Assembly: GCA_018340375.1 (NCBI GenBank)
Contig: JAFFJZ010000003.1
Coordinates: 29,574,001-29,638,000, forward strand
Direction of reading: 5' to 3'
DNA: 64,000 nucleotides
Origin: Gonatopus flavifemur
Taxonomy: Eukaryota; Arthropoda; Insecta; Hymenoptera; Dryinidae
The notes under the pieces are model-generated. The model had not been told where the DNA came from, ran no database searches, and worked only from the letters and a program-made list of their open reading frames with translations. The translations under genes were made by a program, and so were the position numbers. How positions within the stretch are numbered: position 1 is the first letter of the stretch; each line of letters opens with the position of its first letter. Below, piece after piece: positions 1-11,677 of the stretch.

Positions 1-374
1 TCGCGAGTCACTTTTCAGTAATCAGTAGAAATGACTAGTGATTGTTAAATCACATCTTTTCGGTGAAAAGTTCGTTCGTTCGACGAATTCATCCTTTCTA
101 CCGTCATCACTTTAATAACTGTATATAAATTTATATAACTTAGAAGTTTGATAGTTTAGGACGAACATTTGTTTATATTTTCAAACTCAAAACGAGTCTA
201 TATTGCTGTATGAATTTTCTATTCAAGTCGCAAAGTTCTCAAACCGCTCGTATTCTTTCTATTTCTCATGAATGCTGTGGGGTTCCATTTTCGGAAATCA
301 ACCAAAAATATCGTTATACTCCACAAATTATGATCTTTTTCTGACTTTCATCGTTGAATTACAACAAGACACGA

Positions 375-844
375 CCCATACAGCAAAAATTTGGCTTTAT
401 CCAAAAGATTTCTTTTAGATGTCTAAAAGATTTCTTATGCAACATTTTTCACTGTCTTCAAGATGTCTTCGTTTAAGAAATCTAAAAGAGATTTAAAGAC
501 ATCTTTTAGATTTATTAAACGAAGACATCTTGAAGACAGTGAAAACTGTTGCATAAGAAATCTTTTAGACATCTAAAAGAAATCTTTTAGACAAAGCAAA
601 ATTTTTGCTTGCACGGAAAAAATAATTTAACTGCAGCAGCTAAGTAGCTAGCACAGACACGGACAGCCATTAAATTGGCTCCTGCACCTAACTTTTAGCT
701 GTTACAGCAAAAAAATTTGCATTTGTAGTTAATTTATTTGCGGTAACAGCTAAAATTTAGCTGCAGGAGCTAATTTAATGGCTGTCCGTGTCCGTGCTAG
801 CTACTTAGCTGCTGCAGCTAAATTATTTTTTCCGTGTGTATGGG
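375..844. mobile_element. Palindromic MITE, CCCATACAGCA termini
   Basis: Starts CCCATACAGCAAAAATTT; arms of about 100 bases (390-490 and 495-600) fold on each other with AAAAGATTTCTT repeats. Its right end is interrupted by the element at 612-836, after which TATGGG completes the terminus. Confidence 0.75.
612..836. mobile_element. MITE with CACGGAAAAAA ends, nested; AGCT motif interior
   Basis: Inverted ends CACGGAAAAAATAATTTA flanked by TG on both sides. The arms (about 50 bases) and the interior are full of AGCT. Inserted in the right end of the element at 375-844. Confidence 0.8.
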
Positions 845-2570
845 AAAGAGAAGAAAAAATTTCGACTTACATTTTTCAAAAGTTCAGAGAAAATCCTAAC
901 TTCTATGCTACAGGAATAATTTTGTATGTCGAAAGCTTTTCGAAATACAACCCAGCAAACACGACTGCTGGTGTTTCAAAGGGCCAATGACGGCTCTTTA
1001 CTGGCATTGCAGGGCCATCAGCGGCCCATTGAAACGCCATTGATCATTGTTTGTAGGGAAGCATTTGAAAGAAAGTAGATCCATCAAAACCGAAATCTTT
1101 GACCTCAATTCATGTGGCTGAAGCTTCAATCGTTTATTGGAACGAACTTGTGCTCGAACAACCTAATATTCAGCTATTGAAGATTCGAAATCTTGCACTA
1201 TACATCCTTTAAATGATGGTTTCAGTTACAATGAATTAATTTAAAATGAAAAAAAGAACGATGGCTCATCAAATTATGTGAATTTAAATTTTTGTTTCGT
1301 TTTTATAAACGATTCAAACTTTAAGAACATCTCAATTCATAAATCGAAAATTACAATAAAGAAACAAATTAGCAAACAATACGTATCTCTTATTTTTCAA
1401 CAAAGAATTCGAAAATAATAATTCCGAAATAATTATGAAATGACCCATAGATATATTACCCAGATTTAAACAGACCCTCTTTTATGCGATACTTTGATGA
1501 TCCCTCAAAGGATCCCCCATATGGAATCCTACAAAGCTTTCTATGAATTCCCATAAAGGATCCTTTAAGGATTTTCTTTACCAAGAGCTCCTGCTTTGCG
1601 AAAATTCGTTTCTTTCTGTCAGATTTTCTCACAGTAAAATTATTTCCAAAGAATTATCTGCGATCCTTTGAGATTCTCCTAGATCGGATGATAAGAAAAT
1701 GAGTGATAAACCGGAAAGATTCGTTACAATTCCGATAATTTAAATGAGCGCGATCATGTATCAATATCGATCGCTCTCTCTTTTCGCTTCGCTTATCTTA
1801 CCTTTTCATTATTCATTGCTTAATTCAATCCATTCCAATTGAATATATTTATACATATATACGGATATACAACCGAGGAATGTTCAAGATAATAATAGAG
1901 ATAAAAAAACTTAAAGGGAAGGATGATAAAACAAGGCCAACTTTAATGTACAACAAGTAGATTGCACGTGATGTTGGGTGTGGTAGTTACTGAAGATGAA
2001 GAGTTTGGCGAAGCGGAGAAAGGAATGGAGAGTTGTACCAAACCAGTCTCAGGAAGACTCGATATCACTTGATAATAGTTTTTTTGCCATATGAAAGATC
2101 ATTAGTTCATGTTTATCGTAATTATTTATTCTATATCTGATCAGCGATCGTTTGAATTTTTTTACATTTCTACTGATTAATTTTGTGGTTCAACGTTAGA
2201 GGATTTACAATTTTTTTACTAGAAATTTTCTTCGGGTTCAGTCGATATTTCGTAAGGACCTGCAGGGAAGTGGATAGGTTTTAATCTAGTTTGAAAAACA
2301 GGTGAAATCAATCTCACGTACTAGTTTATCAAGGGGATACTAGGAGCGACGTTATCGAACCTCTCTTTCTTTCGTACAGATTTGTCCTTTTAAAACCAAC
2401 GTGCTCGAAATGGTTACCGCTATAGTAACCCCTTAATAAGCAATGTCCAAATGTCAAATTTGGTAAGGTGAGTATTTAGCATGAGGAAAAAACTACCAAT
2501 GCCATTTTAAACCAAAATATCTTGAATTTGTATTTTTAGCTTCCATCCATTTCGAACTATGATATATATT
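845..2570. other. Gene-free stretch
   Basis: AT-rich with no long open frame and no recognised protein. Short GGATCC-type repeats (CAAAGGATCC, TAAAGGATCC) at 1500-1580 suggest another degraded motif-rich repeat. Confidence 0.4.
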
Positions 2571-3503
2571 GGGGTGGTCCTTATTCAGATGATGTTTGAA
2601 ATTTTTTCCACGATAGTCCTAAATCGGTTCCAAATCTATAAAAAAACAATTCATGCCAAATTTTAGCTCTTAATTTTAATATTTATTAACCCTCCCCCTC
2701 CCCCCGATAGCCAAAGTTTTAAATGGAAATAACACGGGAAAAGTTCTGTTAAGATTTTGAAAATTTGTTTTTCATCATGGAATAATAAACAGATCATGTC
2801 GACCAATAACGATTCTCATAGCAAATTCAACGCTCTACAAAAAAGAAGGTTTCTAATGATTTTCCGCTATTTTGACTGGTTCAAAAGTTATTCGAGGTCA
2901 AAATCAAAGTTCTAGTCAATTTTATGGTTTGTTCCATTTTTATCGTCATTTAGTAATTCAAAAAGGGGTAATATTCATATTTTAGACGACTTCTCTGACC
3001 TTGACGTATGTTTTGAAAGAAAAGTAATATTCAATTGAAAAAACTGATTATCAAAATTACAATGAATCGAAAAAAGTACTAATATTATCATTTTTTCTTT
3101 GATCATAGATACTTTCATAAAGTTGTTACATTATTTTTGTTTCAGCGCGTTAGGAAACATTTAACGATAATACATTGTATTAATATGAATATTAACCCTT
3201 TTTTCATTCTTGAATTATTAAATGACAACAAAAATTGATTAGAACTTTGAATTTGACCTGGAATAACTTTTGAACCAGTCAAGATCTGTTCATTATTTCA
3301 TGATGAAAAAGATTTTCAAAGTATTAACACAACTTTTCCCGTGTTATTTCCATTTAAAACTTTGGCTATCGAGTGGGGGGGGGGGGTTAATATTCAAATT
3401 AAGAGCTAAAATTTGGCATGAATTTTTTTTTTTTATAGATTTGGAACCGATTTAGGACTCTCGTGAAAAAAATTTCAAACATCACCTAAATAAGGACCAC
3501 CCT
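2571..3503. repeat. Long foldback element, GGGGTGGTCCTTATT ends
   Basis: The first and last 230 or so bases are inverted copies (GGTGGTCCTTATT; C-run at about 2697-2706 against G-run at about 3376-3387). The unpaired centre is AT-rich and non-coding. Confidence 0.75.
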
Positions 3504-3504
3504 A

Positions 3505-3754
3505 CACTGAAAAAAAATGTATTCCAGTCAAATAAATATTTATTTGTCCTGTACCAAAGAAATATTTATTAGAATTAACAAAGTATTCTTTGGAACCAAA
3601 ATAATTTATTGGAATCAAATAAACGATTAAGACCATCTATTTAATTCAAATAAATTATTTTGGTTCCGAAGAATATTTTGTTAATTCTAATAGATATTTC
3701 TTTGGTACAGGACAAATAAATATTTATTTCACTGGAATAAATTTTTTTTCAGTG
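3505..3754. mobile_element. Palindromic MITE, CACTGAAAAAAAAT ends, TA TSD
   Basis: Near-perfect inverted halves with AATAAATATTTATT repeats; TA at 3503-3504 and 3755-3756. It abuts the foldback element exactly. Confidence 0.82.
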
Positions 3755-4164
3755 TAATATTTATATACACACAAATCGAACTGTTTTGATTAATAGAATA
3801 AACAACACCAACTTTTTGAAAAGTGCACCAAACAAAGATCACTTGGAATATTCAACTGGTGTACAAATAAATGGGAGACGATCATTTTACCGCACAAATC
3901 TGAAATGCACAATAATTGAACTTCACATTTCTGAATTACACAGTTCTCAACTTCACGTTTTCAGGGACAAATTAAAGAGTGTTGACTAGGGATGGGTGAT
4001 CCACCTTCTTCTCAACGATATTTGAATAAAGCTGAAACTAGCAGCCATAAAGCTAGCAGTCGATTGTTGTAACTTTTGACTAAACGTTATTGAGGCTTTT
4101 TTTTATACCAGAAATTGATTAAGCAGCGTCTACTACACTTTTTATAACAATCAGCTGCTAACTT

Positions 4165-4525
4165 CCCATACAGCACCACAGATTTCAGTAATGTCTCATT
4201 TACATTTCAATATTCCACCTTCATTACATTTAAGTATACTTTCACAGAAATATGTCAAAAATCTGTCAATTGAAATGTTACATACTCGCAATGTCTCAAA
4301 TATATTACGAGAGAAACATTACAATGAAATATTTTATAAATATTCTGGAAACATTGCAGAAATGATTCACAAATATTGCATTGAAATGTAAGATTAGCGG
4401 ACATTGTAATATTTCTGAAAGAACTCTGGAACCTCAGTACGACATACAGCGATGTCATAGAAATATTTCAATGTTTCAAATGTTAGATTTCTGCGATCTT
4501 AATGTAATCTTCGGTGCTGTCTGGA
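4165..4525. mobile_element. MITE, CCCATACAGCAC ends, TT TSD; ACATT/AATATT interior
   Basis: Left end CCCATACAGCAC, right end GTGCTGTCTGGA, flanked by TT. The interior is made of repeated ACATT, AATGT and AATATT words. Confidence 0.7.
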
Positions 4526-5547
4526 TTTATGGCTACCCGTTTCGTATCCGTATCGATGATATCGCTTTTATGAATATCGATACAAAATTGTTCAACCTTT
4601 TCTGATATAAGATGTAAGTACTTATGAGTGAATTTCAAAATATGAAAACATCCAATCATTTGGAGGAAATGATAAATTAAAGACACAAGAGAGTAATGAA
4701 TTAAAAGTTTTGAACAACAATGGATAATAACACTTTCCTGTAGCGGTAAAAATATAATAATGACATTTACAATGACGAGACAATTAGACTTGTGTAACTC
4801 ACGAACGAGTCGTTCAAAAGAACGGCTCACTCGACTGCGCCGAATGAAGTCGTTCAAATATTCATGAAGATGTACTTCAATAGTTCACACTAGATATTTT
4901 CGTACATTTGTACCACTGATTTCTACTAAACAGAAATTCCCACGATTTTTTCGGCCTTATCAACCTTCGGGGTTATTTTCATTCGGTATCATTGTTCCCT
5001 TAACACGTGCGACGATCATAGGAAAGTTTCTATAAGATGTTCATTTGCTGTGGATTTTAAATTATATACAAAAAGTGCAGGAAATGGTCTCAAAAATAAG
5101 CTCATGGAGGATACTACAAATGGAGCTGTTGAAATCTTAGTTAAGACGATTCGGAAGCAGGGCCGGAGGCGTATCCCTATTTTGTTGACAGCTTTTATCA
5201 AAAGATTTTCAACTTTATTCAAAATACTAAAATTACAACTTTACTTAAAATTTTCTTCCCTTATAACTCTTATGCAATTCTATTTTTGACATCAAGCGAA
5301 CGTGCTAGAACGTTTCGAATTTTTGGTAATAAATTGGTTCAACAATTTTTCAATGTCAATGTCGTCGACCGTTTCATGATAAATATGAAGAATTGCTAAG
5401 TGATTCAATCTATCTTGCAACATTGTTGTACGCAAATAATTTCCATATGTGATGGAATTTTGGTGTGCCAAATCCGGTACACCAAAAAAGTTGGTATGTC
5501 GAGTATTCGATCGTAGGGTACATCTTTCGCCGGTCCTGTTCAGAAGT

Positions 5548-5750
5548 ATGAAGCTGAAACTGGCCACCGTAAATCTAGCAGCCGATCGTCATAATTTTTT
5601 ACATTGAAAGTCTATTGAAAATTTAAGGATCTGAAACGTTCAATGGGATGCTACTTGATCTATTTCAGGTATGGACAAAGCTTGAACGATGTTTAATCAA
5701 AAGTCTCAAAACCTGGCTGCTAGCTCTATGGCTGGTAGGTTCAGCTTCAT
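5548..5750. repeat. Inverted-repeat element, ATGAAGCTGAAACTGG ends
   Basis: The ends pair (ATGAAGCTGAAACTGGC with the right-hand TAGGTTCAGCTTCAT). Single arms of the same family occur near 4028-4080, 45730-45795 and 50365-50405. Confidence 0.6.
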
Positions 5751-5866
5751 TTAAGAAGTAATTAGAATGCTAGGCTCAGTTTGCAAAACGTGAATAAATC
5801 CATTACTTATGTTTATAAATCAGATTTTGGGAGACAATATTTTTAATAATACTGCCGATTTATATA

Positions 5867-6210
5867 CACGGAGAAAAAGGAATAGTTGCTGCAACTACTT
5901 AGTATTCAGGACAAGTATCACGCACGGGAAAAAATGTTTAGCTGTATCAGCTAGATTTTAACTATCATAGCTAGATATTAACATTTAGCTGGTACTGCTG
6001 AACATTTTTTTCCGTGCGTTAGCTGCCTCGACTAACTCGATAGTTGCACTAACTAACGTAAATACCTGGTAACTTACGAAGTATTTTAGTTAGTTGAGGC
6101 AGCTAACGTGATACTTGCTCTGACTACTAAGCAGTTGCAGCAACTATTTAGGTAGATGGTTGAAAATCGACTATTTAAGGAGTTGCTACAACTATTCCTT
6201 TTTCTCCGTA
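5867..6210. mobile_element. MITE, CACGGAGAAAAAGG ends, TA TSD; AGTTGCAACT interior
   Basis: Inverted ends CACGGAGAAAAAGGAATAG; TA at 5865-5866 and 6211-6212. The interior repeats AGTTGCAACT-like words. It carries the nested element at 5923-6016. Confidence 0.82.
5923..6016. mobile_element. 94-bp nested MITE, CACGG ends, CG TSD
   Basis: Ends CACGGGAAAAAATGTTTAGC and its complement, flanked by CG. The host's opposite arm (6095-6117) reads through the site with only one CG, so the TSD is 2 bp. Confidence 0.82.
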
Positions 6211-6877
6211 TACACGGGAATAATAAGTAATCCAAATTTTTGTTTCGAATAGTATGCTACTTTTGGATGAAACACAAATTTGAAAAGAATTCGCACATTG
6301 GATTTCAATAATTCGTTGACTCTGTTCATTATTTCGACAAACAAGATGAAAAGTGGATGCTATTGTTGAAACTATAGACAAAGCAAACGAATTATTTGAA
6401 TTCAGTGTGCAAATTCTTCTCAAATTTGTGCTCCGTTAAAAAGTGGCATACTAGTAAACTCACATTTGCATCACTAATTTTTCCCGTTAATGCGCCTACT
6501 TTAATAGAACTCTGGTATTTCAATCAGAAACGGACTATGGCATGTACCAGCCCTATCCGACTCCCTGACTAAACTATAGAAGACTTGGTATTCTTAGTGT
6601 AGCCAAAAACATCAAACCGATAGATTGCGCCACTTGTGTTGGTGGGCTATTCCTTATAATTTGATTGGACGACTGAATAATAGGTATATTTTATGCAGCC
6701 CACCAAGACCATCAGCGTGATATGCGGATTAGTTCCATTTTTTATCAATTTTAATAATTGAGAAAGGATTTTTGAGAGGATAATCAATTCTGAGCGATGA
6801 AACAACATTTTTTGGTGATGAATATTTTCGTGAAAAATTAATTTTTCCTGCCATATAAAGGGCGTCAAGCCAGATAT

Positions 6878-7596
6878 CCCAAACAGCACCGAAAATTCTC
6901 AAAACGTTTTAAAAACGTGTCCAAAGTCCCACAGATGTTGGTTTCCGAAAGCACATTTTCCAAACGTCTTAGGAACATTCATTCAATGTGTTGGGGAGGA
7001 CGTTTTGAGGACATTATTCACATATGCTATGATACGCTTTAAGAACGTTTTAGAGACATTATATCAAAACCAAGTATTTTATCTCTAACCTATACAAATA
7101 TATATTCATAGTTTTACTGGGGAAAAAGTAACGAACAACCATAAAAAGATGTTTTGTATTGAATATTTGGAAAGATTCCATTCCAGAAGTTCAAAACTAT
7201 TAGCGTAATGTAAGTTATCAAGAATTAAGTCAATTAATTAAGATTCACATAACCTGAAAATTGACGCGAAACAAAATTTCACTACCTGCAATTTATTAAA
7301 GAGATGCAAATGTAATTTATCAAATCTATCGATACAGGCTCCACCGCAGTTTATTTGCATCTCCTCGATATGGAGAATATTGAAAGATTTGGCACAAGTT
7401 TGATCTTTAACAAATTCTCATTTAACATGTTTCATAAACGTTCCATGGAAACTTGAATCAGACTATACCTGACATTTGTACCTCCATGGAACGTCTATGC
7501 GACATTTTTAAAACGTCCTGGAACATTTTTTGAACGTTCTTCTTGTGCCCAAGTACGTTTTCTCAACGTCCGAAGAACGTCCCAGTGCTGTCTGGG
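6878..7596. mobile_element. MITE, CCCAAACAGCAC ends, AT TSD; AACGTT interior
   Basis: Ends CCCAAACAGCAC and GTGCTGTCTGGG with AT on both sides. Both outer thirds are built of AACGTTT, GAACGTTC and GGAACATT words. Confidence 0.75.
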
Positions 7597-7878
7597 ATGG
7601 CACAGGGGCGGTAAAAACCGAAGTCCGCCTCTGATTTCAATCTTCTCCAAACAGTATTGGTTCAGTGCTGGTCCGAGACTATTTGTCCACGCAAAACAGT
7701 CCTGTTCAAGATCCGTCGAACAGTCAGTGACAATTGAAAACTGTCATTACCCTGAATAGGAACACTGGTTTTTGCCGAAGTCTGACAAGTAAAAACCTTG
7801 CCAGTACCAGGCCACGCTTATAATGCACCCAAAATAAATGAATATCAAAATAACAGTATCCCTTTTATTCTGATGCAA

Positions 7879-8127
7879 CCCTATTGCAAAAATCCAGGTG
7901 GGAATCCAGGTACCCATCCGAAATCCCCATAGGAAGCTTGAAAATCCAGTTGAAACTCCTGGGAATCCATGATAAAAATTTCCCATGTGAGAAACCAGGT
8001 GGGAATTCACGTAGGAAACCATGGGATTCAAGCAAATCCATAGGAAACCATCCGAACTTCCTACAGGAAAACATGGGAATCCATCTGGATTCCTATATGG
8101 ATTTCCACCTGGATTTTTTCAATAGGG
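7879..8127. mobile_element. MITE, CCCTATTG ends, AA TSD; GGAATCC interior
   Basis: Ends CCCTATTGCAAAAATCCAGG and its complement near 8127, AA on both sides; the interior repeats GGGAATCCA and its complement. Confidence 0.78.
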
Positions 8128-9451
8128 AACTTCTCCTCTAATAAATGGTATCAAAAGTATTCCTCCCCATCCGAGAGGATTATTCTTTGTGGTAGAAGAA
8201 TTTTCATTTGTTCAAATTTTAGAGGAATATTCTCAATTGAAGAAGAAAACAAAAGTGAAATATCTTTTCTGATTGAGAAGGATTTATCCTCTCATTTCCA
8301 GATTATTTTTTTTTTGGGTGTGAATTTTATTTCTATATACGCATTCGACTCTTGGCATTCTTTGAAGATATCAAAGGATCATAGGATACATATATGAAAT
8401 TCATGTAATTTCACGCTCGTGTAAAATACATTATTAAAAATGAAAGTAAAAACGAAACAAGTATGAACTTTTCACTTCTTCAAAATAAACGACGTTCACA
8501 AACATCATTATGCATCAAATTACAGCTCCATACCTTCCTCATACACAACGAAATATTTAATTTCTTCCACGAATTCTATAACATTCCCGCCACGTGCGAA
8601 CAAAGCAAACGACGTGTATAGATCAGAAGAATGCGTAAGTGAATTCTTTCTATCGCGAAAAAATGTGAAATTTCTGAATTTTTACTGCAGGCAAGCAACA
8701 ATCTTTATCCACGAACGAAAAAAGATTCGCACAAAATTGTTTCTCCGGATCTGCCTGGCGTTCCCCCACAGGAAACCCGCAGATTTTTTCTCCTCTCATC
8801 GGATCTGAAGAGAAGAAAGAAATCAAATTAACTTTTATAAATTTCATAACGCTGATTATGATACTTCACGGACCGCAGTCAGTATCTTTCACAAACACAA
8901 CATTGTAAGAAAATGATTTTCTCCTCGTGCAAGTAACTTTCATTCACCAACGAGAATATATCCTCTTAATTAATTCAAGATAATTTTATCCAATGATTTA
9001 TAAAAACAATGTGAATCGTTATTATCATTATTCCTTGTTTTCTTATTTGCCAACTCGCTTGTGTACAATAATTTGGAAATGCACGCAAGTTAAGAGCACA
9101 TAAAGGATCGAAGAATCGAAAAGAAAATGTATAACTCGACGAGAAAGCGAGAGAGCAGCGAAGCGTTAATTGAATATAATCAAAAGTGGGTCGAAGATAA
9201 CGATAGTTTGAAATAACGAAGATATGTATTCCAACCCGTTATCAGTGCAGGGATAACGTTTTCCTGATCTTCAAATGTATAGAATGATTCGAAAGAGGGA
9301 TGATTTATCGGTTGCTGGTTATGATTGTTGATACGCGATGCAATGACGGGAATTTACGAAGATTATAGTTGTAAAAACACGTATTTCACACTTCCAACAA
9401 GAACTGTGGAAATCCCCCTCCCTAAATGAGTTATTCTATGAAACTGGTATA
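8128..9451. other. Gene-free stretch
   Basis: No recognised exon. GAGGA/TCCTC words at 8130-8310 look like another motif-rich repeat remnant; the rest is AT-rich unique sequence. Confidence 0.4.
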
Positions 9452-9562
9452 CACTGAGAGAAATAATGATTAATATCAAGAATTTAAATTCATGAATACT
9501 GCCAAGAATACAAATTCTTGATTATAGCTAATTCTTGATATTAATCATCGTTTCTCTCAATG
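9452..9562. mobile_element. 111-bp palindromic MITE, CACTGAGAGAAA end, TA TSD
   Basis: Left end CACTGAGAGAAATAATGATT pairs with the right end (last bases CAATG instead of CAGTG). TA flanks both sides. Confidence 0.78.
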
Positions 9563-9620
9563 TAACTTGCACTTCACTTTTGAACGAAATCTATCATTTT
9601 TACAGTCTAGGGAATGTTCG

Positions 9621-9850
9621 CCCATACAGCACAAGAGTTCCCGCAAAGAGAGTTCCTCTCGTTATGCTACTCGATATAAATATTTTGAATTCAAAACGAA
9701 CTCTTGGCGAAGAACTTAATGTTCAGAAAGAACTCATATCGAGATTTCATAAAGAATTCTTCGGACATCCGGTACGTTTACATTTTGAATTCATCGAGAG
9801 GTCTTTGGAAGGTTTTTCTAAATTCGAATTGATCATTCGTGCTGGCTAGG
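9621..9850. mobile_element. MITE, CCCATACAGCAC ends, CG TSD; GAATTC interior
   Basis: Related to 20067-20348 and 44734-44953. Ends CCCATACAGCACAAGAG and GTGCTGGCTAGG, CG on both sides, interior rich in GAATTC. An open frame crosses it but is not a gene. Confidence 0.75.
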
Positions 9851-10485
9851 CGATCCAACAACTGCCACTGAAGTCACGAAAGATCGAATTTCACGTTTCG
9901 CAAGGATCGTTTGTGAATTTGAGTTGCGATAAAAGACATCCCATTCAACTCTATTGCGATAATTCAGAGTCATAAAGAGGAGTTAATGAGGAAAAAATTG
10001 CGAGTTGAAGCATTCGCAATCAAAGGTATTATCCTTATGACGAGTGATTCGGAGGTGAGAGGAAATAAAACAAGATATATCGATGCGCATCCAGTGGTGC
10101 GCGGCTATTCTTGCGAAAATGACGGATATGAAGGAAGAGTCGTGCAATCAACGAGCGAAGAGAAGATGAAATAAGGAAAGACTTGTGTTGGCTTGAGTTG
10201 TACATGCATATAACGTGCATCCACGATCGCATCGTCGAGGTCACCTCAATCTTATTCAGGTTTTACGAATCGTTGTTAGGAAAGTGGACGGTCGTTTATC
10301 CTGAACTTCTTCGTTTCTTGTATAAAATGGCTTTGTTCGATTCACAGAAATATGCACAGTCCTTGGACAATGAATGTTGTCTCTTTTTAAAATACTGTTC
10401 CAATCCCTTATACGCTCTTATTAATTTCCAATGAGCGAGTATAAAAGAAATCAACTGTATTCTGTCAGTTTTTGAAAAGAATATA

Positions 10486-10604
10486 CACGTAAAAAAAGAT
10501 GATGTTGGATTTACAATGTTTCGTTCGATCACCATAGAAACATTAGGGGTTTCTATGGTGATCGAACGAAATGTTGTAAATCCAACATCATCTTTTTTTC
10601 CGTG
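10486..10604. mobile_element. 119-bp near-perfect palindrome, CACG ends, TA TSD
   Basis: The two halves pair over about 55 bases (GATGATGTTGGATTTACAA and complement) around a short loop at about 10543; TA on both sides. Confidence 0.85.
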
Positions 10605-10967
10605 TACCGAGTGTAGAAGTATGAAACCGGAATTTCCCTATAAATGGCACTAGCCATCAGTTTAGGGACCCTAAGACCACTTCTTCAGCACCATCATCTC
10701 CCCCTGACAGCTGATGAAGTTGTCATTGTATTCGAGAGTGCGGAAAATGAAAACATATTGAATAATGTAGTTAATACGTTAGAACGTGTAACATGAATTT
10801 TTGAAATAAATCAGCACGAAGCGAGATATCGCAATTGTCTGGGATGAAATGAATGAATGTTGTTCTATTTAAATATCGCTCAGTTGTAACAACTCGTTTA
10901 AAATTAAATCAAATATTTTTAGCTTTTACTTTTGAGTAAAATATAATCCTTTCACCTCGATATCTTT

Positions 10968-11488
10968 CCCTAGTAGAAATGACTATAGCGGTTCCCTGGT
11001 AAAAAAATCGGATGGGAACCCGTCTGACACCCGGATGGAATTACCGGGATTCCATCCGGTTGTATCCGGGCGCCTATACAGTTTTTGCGGTGATTCTTCA
11101 TCCGGATCCTATCCGGATTTTAATACTGAATATTCTTCGAAACTCTACACGAAATTTGGATAGAATTCATTCGTCTCCTTGTTCGGGTTTTATTTGGGAT
11201 TCCAAAAAATATCTTGTCCCAAACTCCGAATAGGATCCGCATGGAACCGGATAAAGAATCAGCGCAAAACCCGTATACGCGCCCGGATACACCCGGATGG
11301 AATCCCGGAAATTTCATCCGGGTTTGAGTCGGATTACCATCAGGATTATCATCCGGGTTTCATTCGGTTTCCTATCCGGTTTTTTTACCAGGGTTGTCCA
11401 GCACCTTTCAAGGCGCTTGCAGTGAAGCTGTTCACTAAAAAGGGCCTTGACGTTAGCTATAACAAAGCTAGGATCATTTCTGCTAGGA
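10968..11488. mobile_element. MITE, CCCTAGTAGAAATGA ends, TT TSD, host of a nested copy
   Basis: Left CCCTAGTAGAAATGA pairs with right TCATTTCTGCTAGGA, TT on both sides. The same terminus recurs at 44705. Interrupted by 10994-11393. Confidence 0.65.
10994..11393. mobile_element. Nested MITE, CCCTGGTAAAAAAATCGG ends, TT TSD; ATCCGGAT interior
   Basis: Inverted ends, TT on both sides, and more than ten copies of ATCCGG or CCGGAT inside. Confidence 0.82.
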
Positions 11489-11677
11489 TTGTTATATCAA
11501 ACTTCCTGAGCAAGCGTTATATCGGCCCTCGCTAGCCCTTAGTTGGATTCTCGCGAGGGCCTAGACAGTTTCATGAATTTGTAAATACATGTTTATTATC
11601 GTTGACGTAACTATCAAAGACTTTGTAATAATTACGAAACGATGATGAAATTAATTCGTATAAACGTTATGTTTCAG

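Noticed and set aside
375..844. Possible CRISPR or tandem array from repeated AAAAGATTTCTT words
   Set aside because: The words lie on inverted arms of a palindrome without regular spacers, and the genome is eukaryotic.
4483..4857. 124-residue minus-strand frame
   Set aside because: It begins in unique AT-rich sequence, runs into the MITE at 4165-4525, and has no recognisable domain or splice context.
9535..9849. 104-residue open frame
   Set aside because: It runs across a palindromic MITE and the GAATTC-type MITE at 9621-9850; related copies at 20067 and 44734 do not keep the frame.
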